A stretch of 64,000 nt of DNA from an uncultured cyanobacterium (lineage in GTDB: Bacteria; Cyanobacteriota; Cyanobacteriia; Cyanobacteriales; Geitlerinemataceae): positions 1-64,000 of the forward strand of contig CALCCD010000031.1 in the NCBI GenBank assembly GCA_937899645.1, written 5' to 3'. The first letter of the stretch is position 1. Every line of letters begins with the position of its first letter. Positions 37,118-46,161 of this stretch are shown in pieces. The position numbers and the translations under genes are program-made. A model generated the notes under the pieces. The model had not been told where the DNA came from. It worked only from the letters and a program-made list of their open reading frames with translations, and ran no database searches.

Positions 37118-38356
37118 TCAGGATTCGTCCGCCTGCACGTCCTGCCAGTCGGCGCGCTGCCCGAGGCGATCGGCCCAGCGGACGCCCTGGGCGAAGTTAC
37201 CGATCGCAGTGAGCAGCGACAGCAGGAAGTAGAAAATGCGAATTCCCCACATGCAAATCGCGAACACCTGGGGCAAGTCCAGCGAAAAGGGCAGCGGCGT
37301 CAGTATATTTTCTAAGCGATCGGCGGCTTGGGATTCGAGGGAGTCGATGCGCTCCATCTGTATCTGGGTTGTCGGCAGGCCGGGATATTTAGCGGTGTGG
37401 AGATAAAAGCCCAGCGCGCCGGTGCGATCGACTTTATCTTGCAGATAAATGTCAGTTTGGGCGATCGCCTGCTCGGTGGTCAGTTCCTCGGCCCGCGCGA
37501 ACTCGTCAAGCCAGCTTTCGTAGCGGATGGTACTGCTGATGCTGAGGATCGCGGGCAGCGCGAGCAGCCCCACCGTGGCGTTGACGCGGATACCCAGATC
37601 GCGTGGTACGAGCAGCGTCGCCAACCCCAGGCCGAGGCCGAGGATAGCAAAGACGACGACGTTAAATACCTCTGAAGCTTCGACGCCGCGCAGCAGGTCG
37701 CCGAGGAACTGAATCTGATAGAGCGAGATTTCGGTGAACCGGGCCGTCAGTTGCTTGACCTGGAAGGCGAGCACGACCGTCGCGACGGAGAGAGCCACGA
37801 AGACGATCGCGGCGAGGCCGGTCAGCAACTGCTGGGCGAAGCGTGGCGCTTTAGCAAAGCGCGAGGTTGCGGTTCGTGAGGTTGCGGGGCGCGATGTCGT
37901 GGAACGACGCTGCCGCAGCGAGGTGGCTTCGGTTTTGGGCGAGCCTCCGGTCTCGGACAAGCCTCCGGTCTTGGACAAGCCGGAAAGTGGCGGGCGGGTC
38001 GTCGGTTGTCGGGTCGTCGATGCGGTCTCGTTCGGGTTGGAAATAATCTCGAGCGGGGCATTGCGGCGAGGGTCGTATTCCGCCGTCCACAGCGAACTCA
38101 CCCCACCGAGGGCATAGCCGCGAATCACGACGCGATCGACCTGTTGGGGGCGCAGACGATCGAGGCCGCGCCGGACGAAGTTCGCCATAAACGTCGCGTC
38201 CGGGCCTTCGCGGCTCGTGGCCAGGATCGTCAAACAGCCCGCCTGCAGAGCCGCACGCACTGTCACCTGCTTGCGCTGTAGCGAGTGATTCATCAGGGTG
38301 GCGATCGCGTCGGGATTGCCGCCTTGAGCCTGGGAAAAAATATCGGAACGAACCAT
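37118..38356 (-). CDS. Cyanobacterial membrane protein of unknown function
   Basis: Protein of 412 residues in three parts. Residues 1 to about 100 form a soluble domain opening with AQGGNPDAIATLMNHSLQ, a pattern I associate with an N-terminal domain shared by several cyanobacterial proteins of unknown role. Residues about 110-170 are a low-complexity Ser/Thr/Arg/Pro linker with imprecise repeats (LSKTGGLSETGG). The C-terminal part has about four membrane segments (AAIVFVALSVATVVLAFQ, FNVVVFAILGLGLGLATLL, VGLLALPAILSIS, FAICMWGIRIFYFLLSLL) with a helical loop carrying DKVDRTGALGFYLHTAKYPG. It lies 56 bases upstream of tgt on the same strand. I cannot give a function. Confidence 0.8.
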   Translation of the reverse strand: MVRSDIFSQAQGGNPDAIATLMNHSLQRKQVTVRAALQAGCLTILATSREGPDATFMANFVRRGLDRLRPQQVDRVVIRGYALGGVSSLWTAEYDPRRNAPLEIISNPNETASTTRQPTTRPPLSGLSKTGGLSETGGSPKTEATSLRQRRSTTSRPATSRTATSRFAKAPRFAQQLLTGLAAIVFVALSVATVVLAFQVKQLTARFTEISLYQIQFLGDLLRGVEASEVFNVVVFAILGLGLGLATLLVPRDLGIRVNATVGLLALPAILSISSTIRYESWLDEFARAEELTTEQAIAQTDIYLQDKVDRTGALGFYLHTAKYPGLPTTQIQMERIDSLESQAADRLENILTPLPFSLDLPQVFAICMWGIRIFYFLLSLLTAIGNFAQGVRWADRLGQRADWQDVQADES

Positions 38357-38442
38357 GCGTCGGGTGCGGCTTCGTGGGGCGCAGTAAGCGCGCCATATCG
38401 CGCAATTGTATCGCGCGACACTCTCGACTCGGACGGCCGCTC

Positions 38443-39597
38443 TTAATTGGCCAAGGTCGTCAGGGTTTGCGATAAGTAGGCCGCTGCGGCCTCGACGGTG
38501 GCAATCGCGTTTTCATAGAGCATCCGAGTCGGCCCGAGGACGGAGACGCTGCCCACCGGGCGATCGCGGCGCTGGTAGCAGGCGGAGACCAAAGCGCAGC
38601 TCTGCATCGGTTCGAGGGGGTTCTCCGTGCCGATGCGGATCGTGGCGCGCGGCCTTGCCGCTGTCGCTTCGTCTGCTTCGGGCGCGGAGTCTGGCGCGAG
38701 AAGGGGGGCGAAGACAAAGGGAAACAGGCGATCGGGCTCTTCTTCGATCAAGTTGACCAGGGGCAGCACCTGCATGGTCTCGGAAAATTCCGGCTGGCCG
38801 AGCACCTGGGACAGTCCGCCGACGGTCATATTGGCGTGGGTGACGCTGGCGAAGCGCTGGGTGACTTCGGCGAGCATCGCGGCGATCCCGTCGCTGTATT
38901 TTTGAAATTCGCGCCCGAGTTCTCGATCGTCGAGCTGGGCCAGGTCGGAAACGGGGCAGTCGCGCAGGTGCTCGGTCAGGAAGTTCGAGAGGATCGTCAG
39001 CTCGCGATCGAGCTGTTCGTCCAGGCGATCGCGCTGTTTGCTATCGAGGGTCGCGTCGCTGTCGGGCAGCGCGAACAGCACGGACTTGGTTTCGTAGCTA
39101 TCGGTCACGACCACTGCCATGACCTTACGATCGTCGACGCGTACGAGCTGCAGGTGCTTGAGTTTTGCGCCGTCGGGCTGGGGCAGCGTGATGAGCGTAA
39201 TGCAGCCGCTCAGGCGCGAGAGGAGCTGGGCCGCGTGGCGCAGGGTTGCTTCGACGTTGCCGTTCCAGTCCAGCCGCTCGTCGAGCGATCGGGCGATCGC
39301 GTCGCTATAAGCTTCGCTGAGGTCGAGGAGTCGATCGACGTAGACCCGATAGCCCGAGTCCGACGGGATGCGCCCTGCCGAGGTGTGGGGTTGGTAGAGC
39401 AGTCCAGCCCGCTCGAGCGCACCCATGCTCGAACGAATTGTTGCCGAACTCACGCTTAGGTTGTAGTCGCGCACGAGAGCCTTCGACCCGACGGGCTCCG
39501 CCGTGGCGACGTAGTGACGGACTGTCGCCCGCAGGATGTGTTTCTGGCGACCGGTCAAACCAACGCCGCACTCTGGCAGGGACTCGGGGATCGACAT
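38443..39597 (-). CDS. hrcA: Heat-inducible transcription repressor HrcA
   Basis: Repressor that binds CIRCE operators of groESL/dnaK operons and is kept active by GroEL. The 384-residue product begins with a winged-helix domain (LTGRQKHILRATVRHYVATAEPVGSKAL, SSATIRSSMGALERAGLLYQPHTSAGRIPSD), then GAF-like and dimerisation regions (VVVTDSYETKSVLFALPD; PVGSVSVLGPTRMLYENAIATV at the end). I use ATG 39597; a TTG three codons upstream is possible. I found no CIRCE inverted repeat and no chaperone gene in the window. Confidence 0.96.
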   Translation of the reverse strand: MSIPESLPECGVGLTGRQKHILRATVRHYVATAEPVGSKALVRDYNLSVSSATIRSSMGALERAGLLYQPHTSAGRIPSDSGYRVYVDRLLDLSEAYSDAIARSLDERLDWNGNVEATLRHAAQLLSRLSGCITLITLPQPDGAKLKHLQLVRVDDRKVMAVVVTDSYETKSVLFALPDSDATLDSKQRDRLDEQLDRELTILSNFLTEHLRDCPVSDLAQLDDRELGREFQKYSDGIAAMLAEVTQRFASVTHANMTVGGLSQVLGQPEFSETMQVLPLVNLIEEEPDRLFPFVFAPLLAPDSAPEADEATAARPRATIRIGTENPLEPMQSCALVSACYQRRDRPVGSVSVLGPTRMLYENAIATVEAAAAYLSQTLTTLAN

Positions 39598-39848
39598 GGG
39601 CTTCAATCAGTTTCGGTACGTCGGATGTTGCGGGCGCGGTTGGGAAGCAGCGGTTTTTTTTCGGGTGAGTTTACCGCGATGCCCACTTCTTATGATAAAC
39701 GCGCTCTATTTCTGAAGGCGTCCATGATAAACCGTTGCTGTCGAACTCACGTCGCCGGGTCATTGCGTCTCCCGACGCGCGATCGCCGCAAACTTCCGAT
39801 ATGGCAAGTCTCAGAGATTCGAGCGAAATCTCGCCGTTCGATCGCGCC

Positions 39849-42578
39849 CTAGGCTTCGGCCTCAGTTTCGCTGCGCGCACCCCGCACCAAAATCACCGTC
39901 GCCTTGCAGCCCCGCGCAATTTCGTAGGGAATATTGCCCCGCAATGCCTGCTGGATCGACTTTTGCTCGCTCGCCCCCAGCAGCACCACGTCGTATTTGT
40001 GGCGGTGGGCGATCGAGATCGTCCGCTCGACGACCGAGTGCCCCACCAGCGGCGTCGCCGACACCGGCAGCTCGATCCGCTCGCTCAGGTCGCGGGCGAT
40101 ATCTCTGAGCTCCTGGCCGCGTAAATCGACTTGCTGTGGATCGAAAACGCGGCACAGTCGTACCGCCGGTTTCTGCGCCAGACTCAACAGTCCGGGCAAC
40201 AAGTCCAGGCCCAGCTTGGCATTCTGGCCGCCTGCGACCGGCACCAGCCAGCGATCGAGGACCAGAGCTTCGGCTTCGGCGGGAGCGTTGCGCGACTGAT
40301 GGGGGTGGGCTCCGTTGCGCGCCGCCGACTTGACCGCCTCACCCCACTTCACCAACATCACATCGCAACGTACCCGGCGCAGCAGGCGATCGATTCGCGC
40401 CCCGACAAACTGCCCCGGCGCGAGTTCTTCGGTACTCCAGCCCATCACCAGGCGATCGATGCGGCGGTAGCGCAGCGTCTCCAGAATCGTCGGTACGATG
40501 TCGTGGGCGACGCGGATTTGTGCGTGGGTGGCGACGCCGCAATCGCCCGCGATCGCAGCAACGGTTTCGATGTCGCGGCGGTGGCGATTGAAATCTACGT
40601 CCGCCTCCGAGGGTTCGATGTGCTGGGGGACCGTCACGACATGCAGGCACTCGAGTTCGTAGTCGAGCGATCGCGCGACCTCCGCCGCTAGCCGCACCAG
40701 CGCCGCCGAGCGAGCGGGGTCAGACAAAGCCACGAGCATCCGCCCGCGCCCGCTAGAGGGCGCTTGGGTGCGGTAGATCAAGTACGACGGATCGACGCGA
40801 TCGTCGATTTCTTTGGGTAGGTCGAGCTGGCGAAACTCCGTACGGATAATGTCGCTGCGGGTAATGATCCCGACCAGCCGCCGCCCTTCGACCACCGGCA
40901 AGCGACCGATCTTGTGGTAGTTGAGCCGGTAGAGCACATCGGCGAGGGTGCCGCTGCTTTGGACGGAGACGGGGTTGCGCGTCATCACCTGGCTCAGGGG
41001 AACCTCGTCGCGAGACTGCACTCGATCGATCAGGTCGCTGTGGGTGACCATCCCGACCAGCTTGCCGTCGCGCAGCACGGGAAAGCCCCGGTGTTTCGAG
41101 CGCGCGAACCGCTGGCGCACCTCGCCCATTTTTAGATCTTCGGGGAGGGTTTCGACGCGGCGTTGCATCACCGCCCCCGCTTCTAGATCGCTGAGGTACT
41201 CACGCTCGGGTTGAGACTCGTTTTGCTTGAGGCCGCTTAGCTTATAGATACGGTCGTCGAGCGAGCCGCTCCAAAGACGCTCCGACACCACGTTAGACAC
41301 CAGCACCACCACCATCAGCGGCAGGACGATATTGAAATTCATCGTCATCTCGAAGACGATCGCGATCGCCGTGATCGGAACCTTCGAGACCGCCCCGAAA
41401 AAGCCCCCCATCCCGGCCAGGGCGTAGGTGGTGGGGTTGCCCAGGCCGAGCCAGAGCTGAGTGAGCGTCCCGATCAGCGCCCCGAGGGCTGCGCCCAGGG
41501 TCAGCGCTGGCGCAAACACCCCGCCCGAAGCCCCCGACCCAAAGGCAATCGTCGTCATCACGAACTCTGCCACTAGGGCCAGCACCAGCGTCCCGAGGCC
41601 CACATCTCCCGTTTGCAGCAGCTCGCGCAGGGCCGTACTGTCGCGAAAGGCCACCGGTAGCAGGCAGACGATCGTCCCCGACAGCAGCCCTGCCAGCGCC
41701 ATCCGTTTGGGCAGGCTCCAGTTCAGGCGGCGGTTCCACTCCAGGCTGGCGATCGCGCAGCGGTTGAACCAGCCGCTGAGCACCCCTGCCATCACTCCCA
41801 GCAGCAGCAAAAAAGGAATATCGATCGCCTCGAAGGTCACCTCGAACTGCGGCAGCACCTCTGGATCGAGGCTCCAGGTGTTGCCCCCCAGCAGCCGCGA
41901 CACCACCGCCCCGATAAACGAGGCCAAAATCGCTGTCTCCAGCGTCAGGCTCGACATATCTCGCAGCAGCTCTTCGATCACGAATAGCACCCCGGCGATC
42001 GGTGCGTTAAAGCCTGCCGCCAGCCCCGCCGCCGCCCCCGCCGCGATCGTCTGGCGACGAAACGCGGGTGAAGTGGGAAACCAGCGCGTCATCACCGCCG
42101 CGAGGGTGGCCCCGACATACACCGTCGGCCCCTGCCGTCCCAGCACCAGCCCCGACCCCGCCACGGCGATCGTCGCGACCAGCTTGACGATCGCCGTTCG
42201 CAGGTTCATCACCACCTTCGACTGCGCTAGCCCGCGCGGGGCCAGCGCCAGCTTGATATAGGGCAAGCCGCTCCCTTTTGCCTGGGGCGCGAGTTCGACA
42301 ATCGCGATCCCCGCCAATCCCGCGCCGATCGCGCCGAACAGCGGGAGCACGAACCACGCCATATCTTCGGCGGCCGCCACCCGCAGGCCGCCGACCCAAC
42401 CGATCCCCTGCCGCAAGAAGAACGCTGCCAGCCCGGAAACGATCCCGATGGTGCAAGCCTGGAACAGCGCGACTCGCCGCGAGGCCACCCCCGTGGACGG
42501 GTTCGCCAAAACTTGCCAGATCTTTTGCCAGACCTTAATGAGTGAGTGATGCACGAATCCGTTCGCCGGGCGCTCCAT
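39849..42578 (-). CDS. ClC-family chloride channel/transporter fused to CBS pair and two Usp domains
   Basis: Inner-membrane ClC protein of 909 residues. The membrane domain (about residues 1-450) has the selectivity motifs GSGLP (102-106), GRQGP (around Gln149) and GGVFAP (about 350), plus PIAGVLFVIEELL, which corresponds to the helix holding the proton glutamate of ClC-ec1. The GREGP glutamate that gates known antiporters is Gln here, and the central Tyr region EMTDNYQ reads EMTMNFN. A CBS pair (about 470-590) and two UspA-like domains (about 615-755 and 775-900) follow, giving adenine-nucleotide or stress control. I recall GRQGP in other cyanobacterial homologues, so it may be a clade trait. 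Transport mode (channel or antiporter) cannot be decided from sequence. ATG start at 42578. Confidence 0.93.
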   Translation of the reverse strand: MERPANGFVHHSLIKVWQKIWQVLANPSTGVASRRVALFQACTIGIVSGLAAFFLRQGIGWVGGLRVAAAEDMAWFVLPLFGAIGAGLAGIAIVELAPQAKGSGLPYIKLALAPRGLAQSKVVMNLRTAIVKLVATIAVAGSGLVLGRQGPTVYVGATLAAVMTRWFPTSPAFRRQTIAAGAAAGLAAGFNAPIAGVLFVIEELLRDMSSLTLETAILASFIGAVVSRLLGGNTWSLDPEVLPQFEVTFEAIDIPFLLLLGVMAGVLSGWFNRCAIASLEWNRRLNWSLPKRMALAGLLSGTIVCLLPVAFRDSTALRELLQTGDVGLGTLVLALVAEFVMTTIAFGSGASGGVFAPALTLGAALGALIGTLTQLWLGLGNPTTYALAGMGGFFGAVSKVPITAIAIVFEMTMNFNIVLPLMVVVLVSNVVSERLWSGSLDDRIYKLSGLKQNESQPEREYLSDLEAGAVMQRRVETLPEDLKMGEVRQRFARSKHRGFPVLRDGKLVGMVTHSDLIDRVQSRDEVPLSQVMTRNPVSVQSSGTLADVLYRLNYHKIGRLPVVEGRRLVGIITRSDIIRTEFRQLDLPKEIDDRVDPSYLIYRTQAPSSGRGRMLVALSDPARSAALVRLAAEVARSLDYELECLHVVTVPQHIEPSEADVDFNRHRRDIETVAAIAGDCGVATHAQIRVAHDIVPTILETLRYRRIDRLVMGWSTEELAPGQFVGARIDRLLRRVRCDVMLVKWGEAVKSAARNGAHPHQSRNAPAEAEALVLDRWLVPVAGGQNAKLGLDLLPGLLSLAQKPAVRLCRVFDPQQVDLRGQELRDIARDLSERIELPVSATPLVGHSVVERTISIAHRHKYDVVLLGASEQKSIQQALRGNIPYEIARGCKATVILVRGARSETEAEA

Positions 42579-42701
42579 ACTGGGTTCTCAAAATCGACCG
42601 GAATCGCGATCGCAACATCAAGAATGTAAAGATTTGATACGAAAATTATATTTGCGTGTTAATATCGTCACCAAGATTAAACATTTTGAGTATCAAAGCT
42701 T

Positions 42702-42884
42702 ATGCCTTACGTCAGCGAAGATGGTGGTCGCCTCAACAACTATGCCGTCGAGCCCAAAGTGTACATGGCAGAGCCGCCCACGAATGTCGAGAAACGCAAC
42801 TATCTCATCCTTGGTGTTGGCGGCGCTGTCGTAGTTGCAGCCGTTGTTGCGATCGCCTTCTTCGCGTCGAGCGCTGCAGCGTAA
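42702..42884 (+). CDS. psb34: Psb34 (ssl1498 family) photosystem II assembly protein
   Basis: Single-span thylakoid protein of 60 residues. The N-terminal part GGRLNNYAVEPKVYMAEPP is the hallmark of the ssl1498/Psb34 family, which resembles the high-light-inducible proteins and binds CP47 during late photosystem II assembly. KRNYLILG leads into one membrane helix (GVGGAVVVAAVVAIAFFA). The upstream region 42630-42700 is notably AT-rich, as expected for a strong promoter/leader. It is a lone gene, as usual for this family. Confidence 0.95.
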   Translation: MPYVSEDGGRLNNYAVEPKVYMAEPPTNVEKRNYLILGVGGAVVVAAVVAIAFFASSAAA

Positions 42885-43253
42885 CTGATGCGACTCGCCC
42901 GGACTGTCCTCAGGCGCTCGTTCAATTGCGGTAGTCCCTCTATCTGATAGCGCTATCGTATCGATCTGGCTCGCTGAATTGGTAAGGGCAGATACAGCCC
43001 GCCATGTTGCGCAGTCGCGCGGTTCTGCTAGAGTTGCAGCCAGCGTGCGGATTAGGGGACAGATTTAAGAGCGAATCGCAGAATTTAGAAGCCTCCTAGT
43101 CAATAGGGGGCTTTTTAGCGTGAAAAGCTGTTATCTACTGGTTCGAGCAACCCCATCGCGCTGACATGCCGAGAATCGGAGCCCGACTTTCAATCGGCCG
43201 ATCGCGTGCCCTGCGACCGCATCCATCGCCGCCTTCCCGTGGAGTTTCGCCCC
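42885..43253. other. Spacer after psb34
   Basis: Apart from the terminator at 43090-43116 I see no gene. About 200 bases separate psb34 from that terminator, long enough for an extended 3' UTR or a small RNA, but no known cyanobacterial sRNA motif was recognised. Confidence 0.35.
43090..43116 (+). terminator. Terminator downstream of psb34
   Basis: AGCCTCCTA (43090-43098) pairs with TAGGGGGCT (43104-43112) with one G-T pair and a 5-base loop, followed by TTTTT. Confidence 0.75.
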
Positions 43254-43904
43254 ATGTTCGATCTCGAAGCGGCGCTCGAACGCGCCATTCCCGAGCTGAA
43301 CCTTCTGACCTTGGCCACACCAGACATCACGCCGGGCGCGCTGCTCGAGTCGCGCCGCATCGATCGCTGCGTCGGGCGGATCGAGCCGTTTTTGGTGCCG
43401 CCTTTCGATCGCTCGACCTTTGAGACCGAGCGCCACCCTGCCGCGATCAACCTGCGCAGCCTCGAGGCCGAACGGTCGGGCAGTGGGGCACTGGGCCTAC
43501 TGCAAATGTTCGGCCTCGACCTGGCCGGAATCAACGCCAGCACCTCGAAGGCTCTCTCGATTCACCTCCAGCTCGAGAAGGTGACGGTGCAGCAATTCAA
43601 GCCCGAGCTGAGCAAGTTTCGCCTCGAGGCGGCGCTGCGAGCCCTCAAAGAGCGCGACTCGCGATCGTTCCGCCAGCTCAAGCGCCACTTCCTGGTGATG
43701 GCGACCTACTATGCCAGCAACTTTCGCCTGACGTTCCGCCGCGAGCTGCTCGATGCGATCGACCTGGACTCGAAGCTTAAGACCTCGGCGCGGACGACGA
43801 TCGAGCGCCGCGAGAACACCGTCTGGGTCGCGCGCAACAACACCCTGCCGTTTGGCGTGTTCGGCTACGAGATCACGCGCGGACGCAGAATCTTAGAGAA
43901 CTAG
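43254..43904 (+). CDS. Hypothetical protein with a possible gasdermin-like pattern
   Basis: Protein of 216 residues started at ATG 43254, ten bases after GGAG; an in-frame GTG at 43206 would add 16 residues including Cys3. No family is certain. The order of motifs reminds me of bacterial gasdermins: a short N-terminal helix then NLLTLATPDITPGALL, a first strand pair ending CVGRIEPFL, SGSGALGLLQMFGLDLAG, KALSIHLQLEKVTVQQFKPEL, later FLVMATYYASNFRLTF, and near the end LPFGVFGYEIT. Known bacterial gasdermins are somewhat longer, with a cleavable inhibitory tail and often a neighbouring protease; this one ends right after the last strand and has no protease neighbour. The resemblance is from memory and could be wrong. 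It converges on a histidine kinase gene 34 bases away. Confidence 0.7.
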   Translation: MFDLEAALERAIPELNLLTLATPDITPGALLESRRIDRCVGRIEPFLVPPFDRSTFETERHPAAINLRSLEAERSGSGALGLLQMFGLDLAGINASTSKALSIHLQLEKVTVQQFKPELSKFRLEAALRALKERDSRSFRQLKRHFLVMATYYASNFRLTFRRELLDAIDLDSKLKTSARTTIERRENTVWVARNNTLPFGVFGYEITRGRRILEN

Positions 43905-43938
43905 AGCCGCGTCGAGCGCAGCGACGGCCCGCAGCGAT

Positions 43939-45954
43939 CTACGAAGCGAGATCGCCATCCTCGGTCACGTTTAGCTCCGCTGCCAGCTTCAGCGTTTCGG
44001 AGTCGAGGTTGCTGCTGCTGATGTCTTCGAGATCGAGATCGGTATCGAGTCCGAGAGCGAGATCGGCATCGAGCGCTGCCTGCGCCTGGGTTTCGAGTTC
44101 CGATGCAATCTCCGACACCGCGTCCGGCACCGAAATTCGACCGTTGCGATCGAACGGCAGGTCGGTATCCTCGCCGCTTTCCTTCGCGACCAGAATATCC
44201 GCCACGCTCTGCGCTGCCGAGACGATCACTGGCTCGTGGAACAGCGGCGCAGTGAACGTCACCGTCGAGCCCAGCCCTTCGCCCATACTGAAGAAGTTCA
44301 CCTTGCCGCCCATCATTTCAATAAGCTTCTGGGAAATCATCAGGCCCAGCCCGGTGCCGCCGTAGGTGCGCGTCCGCGAGCCGTCCACCTGGCTGAAGGA
44401 CTCGAACAGGCGGTCTTGTTTGTCGAGGGCGATGCCGATACCCGTATCGGAAACGAGGACTTTGAGCGTGGCGGGTAGATCTTTGCCATCGACCGTCACC
44501 GGACGCTTGAGGATTTCGCAGGAGACGGTGATGCCGCCCTCGTGGGTGAACTTAATCGCGTTGCCCACCAGGTTGAGCAGCACTTGCAAAAGGCGCTGGT
44601 AGTTGCCGTAGAGGATGATTTCGTCGTCCGTGCGCGGCATCGTGATCTCGAGTGAGAGCCCCTTAGAGTGGATTTGCGATTGGGTGAAGTCGCGCACGTG
44701 CTCGAACAACTCCGAAAGCTTGACCAGCTCGAAGTCCAGTTCCATTTTGCCGGACTCGATTTTGGCGACGTCGAGGATGTCGTTGATGATATTGAGCAGG
44801 TGAACGGCGGAGCGGTAGGCTTCTTCGATAAATTCCGTTTGCTCTTCGGGGTTATCGGCCATGCCGTCGAGGATGAGCTTGAGGAAGCCCATCATGCCGT
44901 TGAGCGGCGTGCGCAGCTCGTGGGAGGTGTTGGCTAGGAATTCGCTCTTGAGCTGCGAGAGTTCTTCGGCTTGGACGCGGGCGGCTTCTAGCTCGCGGTA
45001 AAGGGTGGCGTGGGCGGCGGCGGTTCCAACTTGGTTGGCGATCTCTTCGATAATTTCGATCTCGATCGGAAACCAGGGCGTCTGCGGCGGTGTCGGGGTG
45101 CTCTTGCGACGCGGCGTGCGCGAAATCTCGCGGTCGAGGACGATTACGCCGTTGGCGATGCCCTGGTGGGAGGTCGCGATCGCAAAGCGCGATCGCAGCT
45201 CGCCCCGTTTGAGCGTGACGATCGTCGGGGTCAGGCGCTCGATAGCGTGGGCGAAGTCGGGCCAGTCAGCTAGGGGCAGCGCGTCGTCAACCAGCACCGG
45301 GTCGATGTCGCCCAAGGAGGCGATGCATTGGAGCTGCTCGGCATCGGGCGAGAAAGTGAAGATATGGCAGGCAGCCAGGTTAAACGCTTCGTTGAGCCCT
45401 TCGGCAGCCTGAGCCCAGACGGTCTCGAAGTCGAGGGTCTGGCGGATCTTGCGGGCGATATGGGTCAGAAAGCGCGGGTAGGAGACGCGCGAAAGCAGGT
45501 TGCCGTTGCTGCCCAGGTTGACTGCCGAGCCGCTAACCGCGTAGCCGCCGAGGGTACGGAGCTCGCGCTCGCCGTCGGCGTTGGCGCGCGGTAAAAGCCG
45601 TCCCATCGCTAGGATGCGATCGATCGTCGCTGTAGAGTCGGCGATCGGCGTCAGGGTTAGATCGAACGAAAGGACGTAATTCTGACAGGTGAAGGAAACA
45701 ACACTGCGCTGCGGGAAACCTTCGCGAAAGACAGTGCTCAGAAGCTGCTTGTATGCCTGAAGGTCGCACGGCCGAAACCACTCGGACACTGACTCGATCG
45801 GGGTCGGTGAAATGTCGTAGCGGTCTGCTTGCTTCCAATGGAACGCAGCGTACCTACCCTGGCAGGTCTGCACGAAGGCAAGATCCGTACCGAGTACGGA
45901 GAGGTCGTACGGGTAAGAGGAGTCGGGCACGTGAGATTCAGCCGAGGAATTCAT
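43939..45954 (-). CDS. Sensor histidine kinase with GAF domain
   Basis: Soluble two-component kinase of about 671 residues. An N-terminal PAS-like region (about 15-140, YAAFHWKQADRYDI) precedes a GAF domain (about 165-305, IARKIRQTLDFETVWAQAAEGL). The HisKA domain has the H-box FLANTSHELRTPLNG with His345, and the ATPase domain has the N-box LLNLVGNAIKFTHEGG, G1 SDTGIGI and G2 GGTGLGLMISQKLIEMMGG, so it should be active. An acidic C-terminal tail of about 90 residues replaces any receiver domain. No response regulator is next to it. Start at ATG 45954; an upstream GTG at 46035 is possible. Confidence 0.93.
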   Translation of the reverse strand: MNSSAESHVPDSSYPYDLSVLGTDLAFVQTCQGRYAAFHWKQADRYDISPTPIESVSEWFRPCDLQAYKQLLSTVFREGFPQRSVVSFTCQNYVLSFDLTLTPIADSTATIDRILAMGRLLPRANADGERELRTLGGYAVSGSAVNLGSNGNLLSRVSYPRFLTHIARKIRQTLDFETVWAQAAEGLNEAFNLAACHIFTFSPDAEQLQCIASLGDIDPVLVDDALPLADWPDFAHAIERLTPTIVTLKRGELRSRFAIATSHQGIANGVIVLDREISRTPRRKSTPTPPQTPWFPIEIEIIEEIANQVGTAAAHATLYRELEAARVQAEELSQLKSEFLANTSHELRTPLNGMMGFLKLILDGMADNPEEQTEFIEEAYRSAVHLLNIINDILDVAKIESGKMELDFELVKLSELFEHVRDFTQSQIHSKGLSLEITMPRTDDEIILYGNYQRLLQVLLNLVGNAIKFTHEGGITVSCEILKRPVTVDGKDLPATLKVLVSDTGIGIALDKQDRLFESFSQVDGSRTRTYGGTGLGLMISQKLIEMMGGKVNFFSMGEGLGSTVTFTAPLFHEPVIVSAAQSVADILVAKESGEDTDLPFDRNGRISVPDAVSEIASELETQAQAALDADLALGLDTDLDLEDISSSNLDSETLKLAAELNVTEDGDLAS

Positions 45955-46161
45955 CGAAACAGGTAAAAACGGCTGCGATAACGAAGGCTCGCTGGGATCT
46001 GGCTGCAGGGTTGGAGCTTTGGGCCTGATGGCCACTTGCCAAAGTCTGCGCGATCGGCGGATTTGGGGCTGCGGATTTGGGGCTCGGGCTCAGAGTGCAG
46101 GTTTTAGCCATAAGCTCCGGATACGGCTTCAGGATAACCGAACGCTTCCGGATCTCTGGGG

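Noticed and set aside
39598-39848. Search for a CIRCE operator near hrcA
   Set aside because: No TTAGCACTC-N9-GAGTGCTAA-like inverted repeat is visible here or elsewhere in the window.
39671-39880. Minus-strand open frame of 69 codons at the end of the ClC gene
   Set aside because: Overlaps the ClC stop by 32 bases, no recognised motif and no ribosome site; probably a chance frame.
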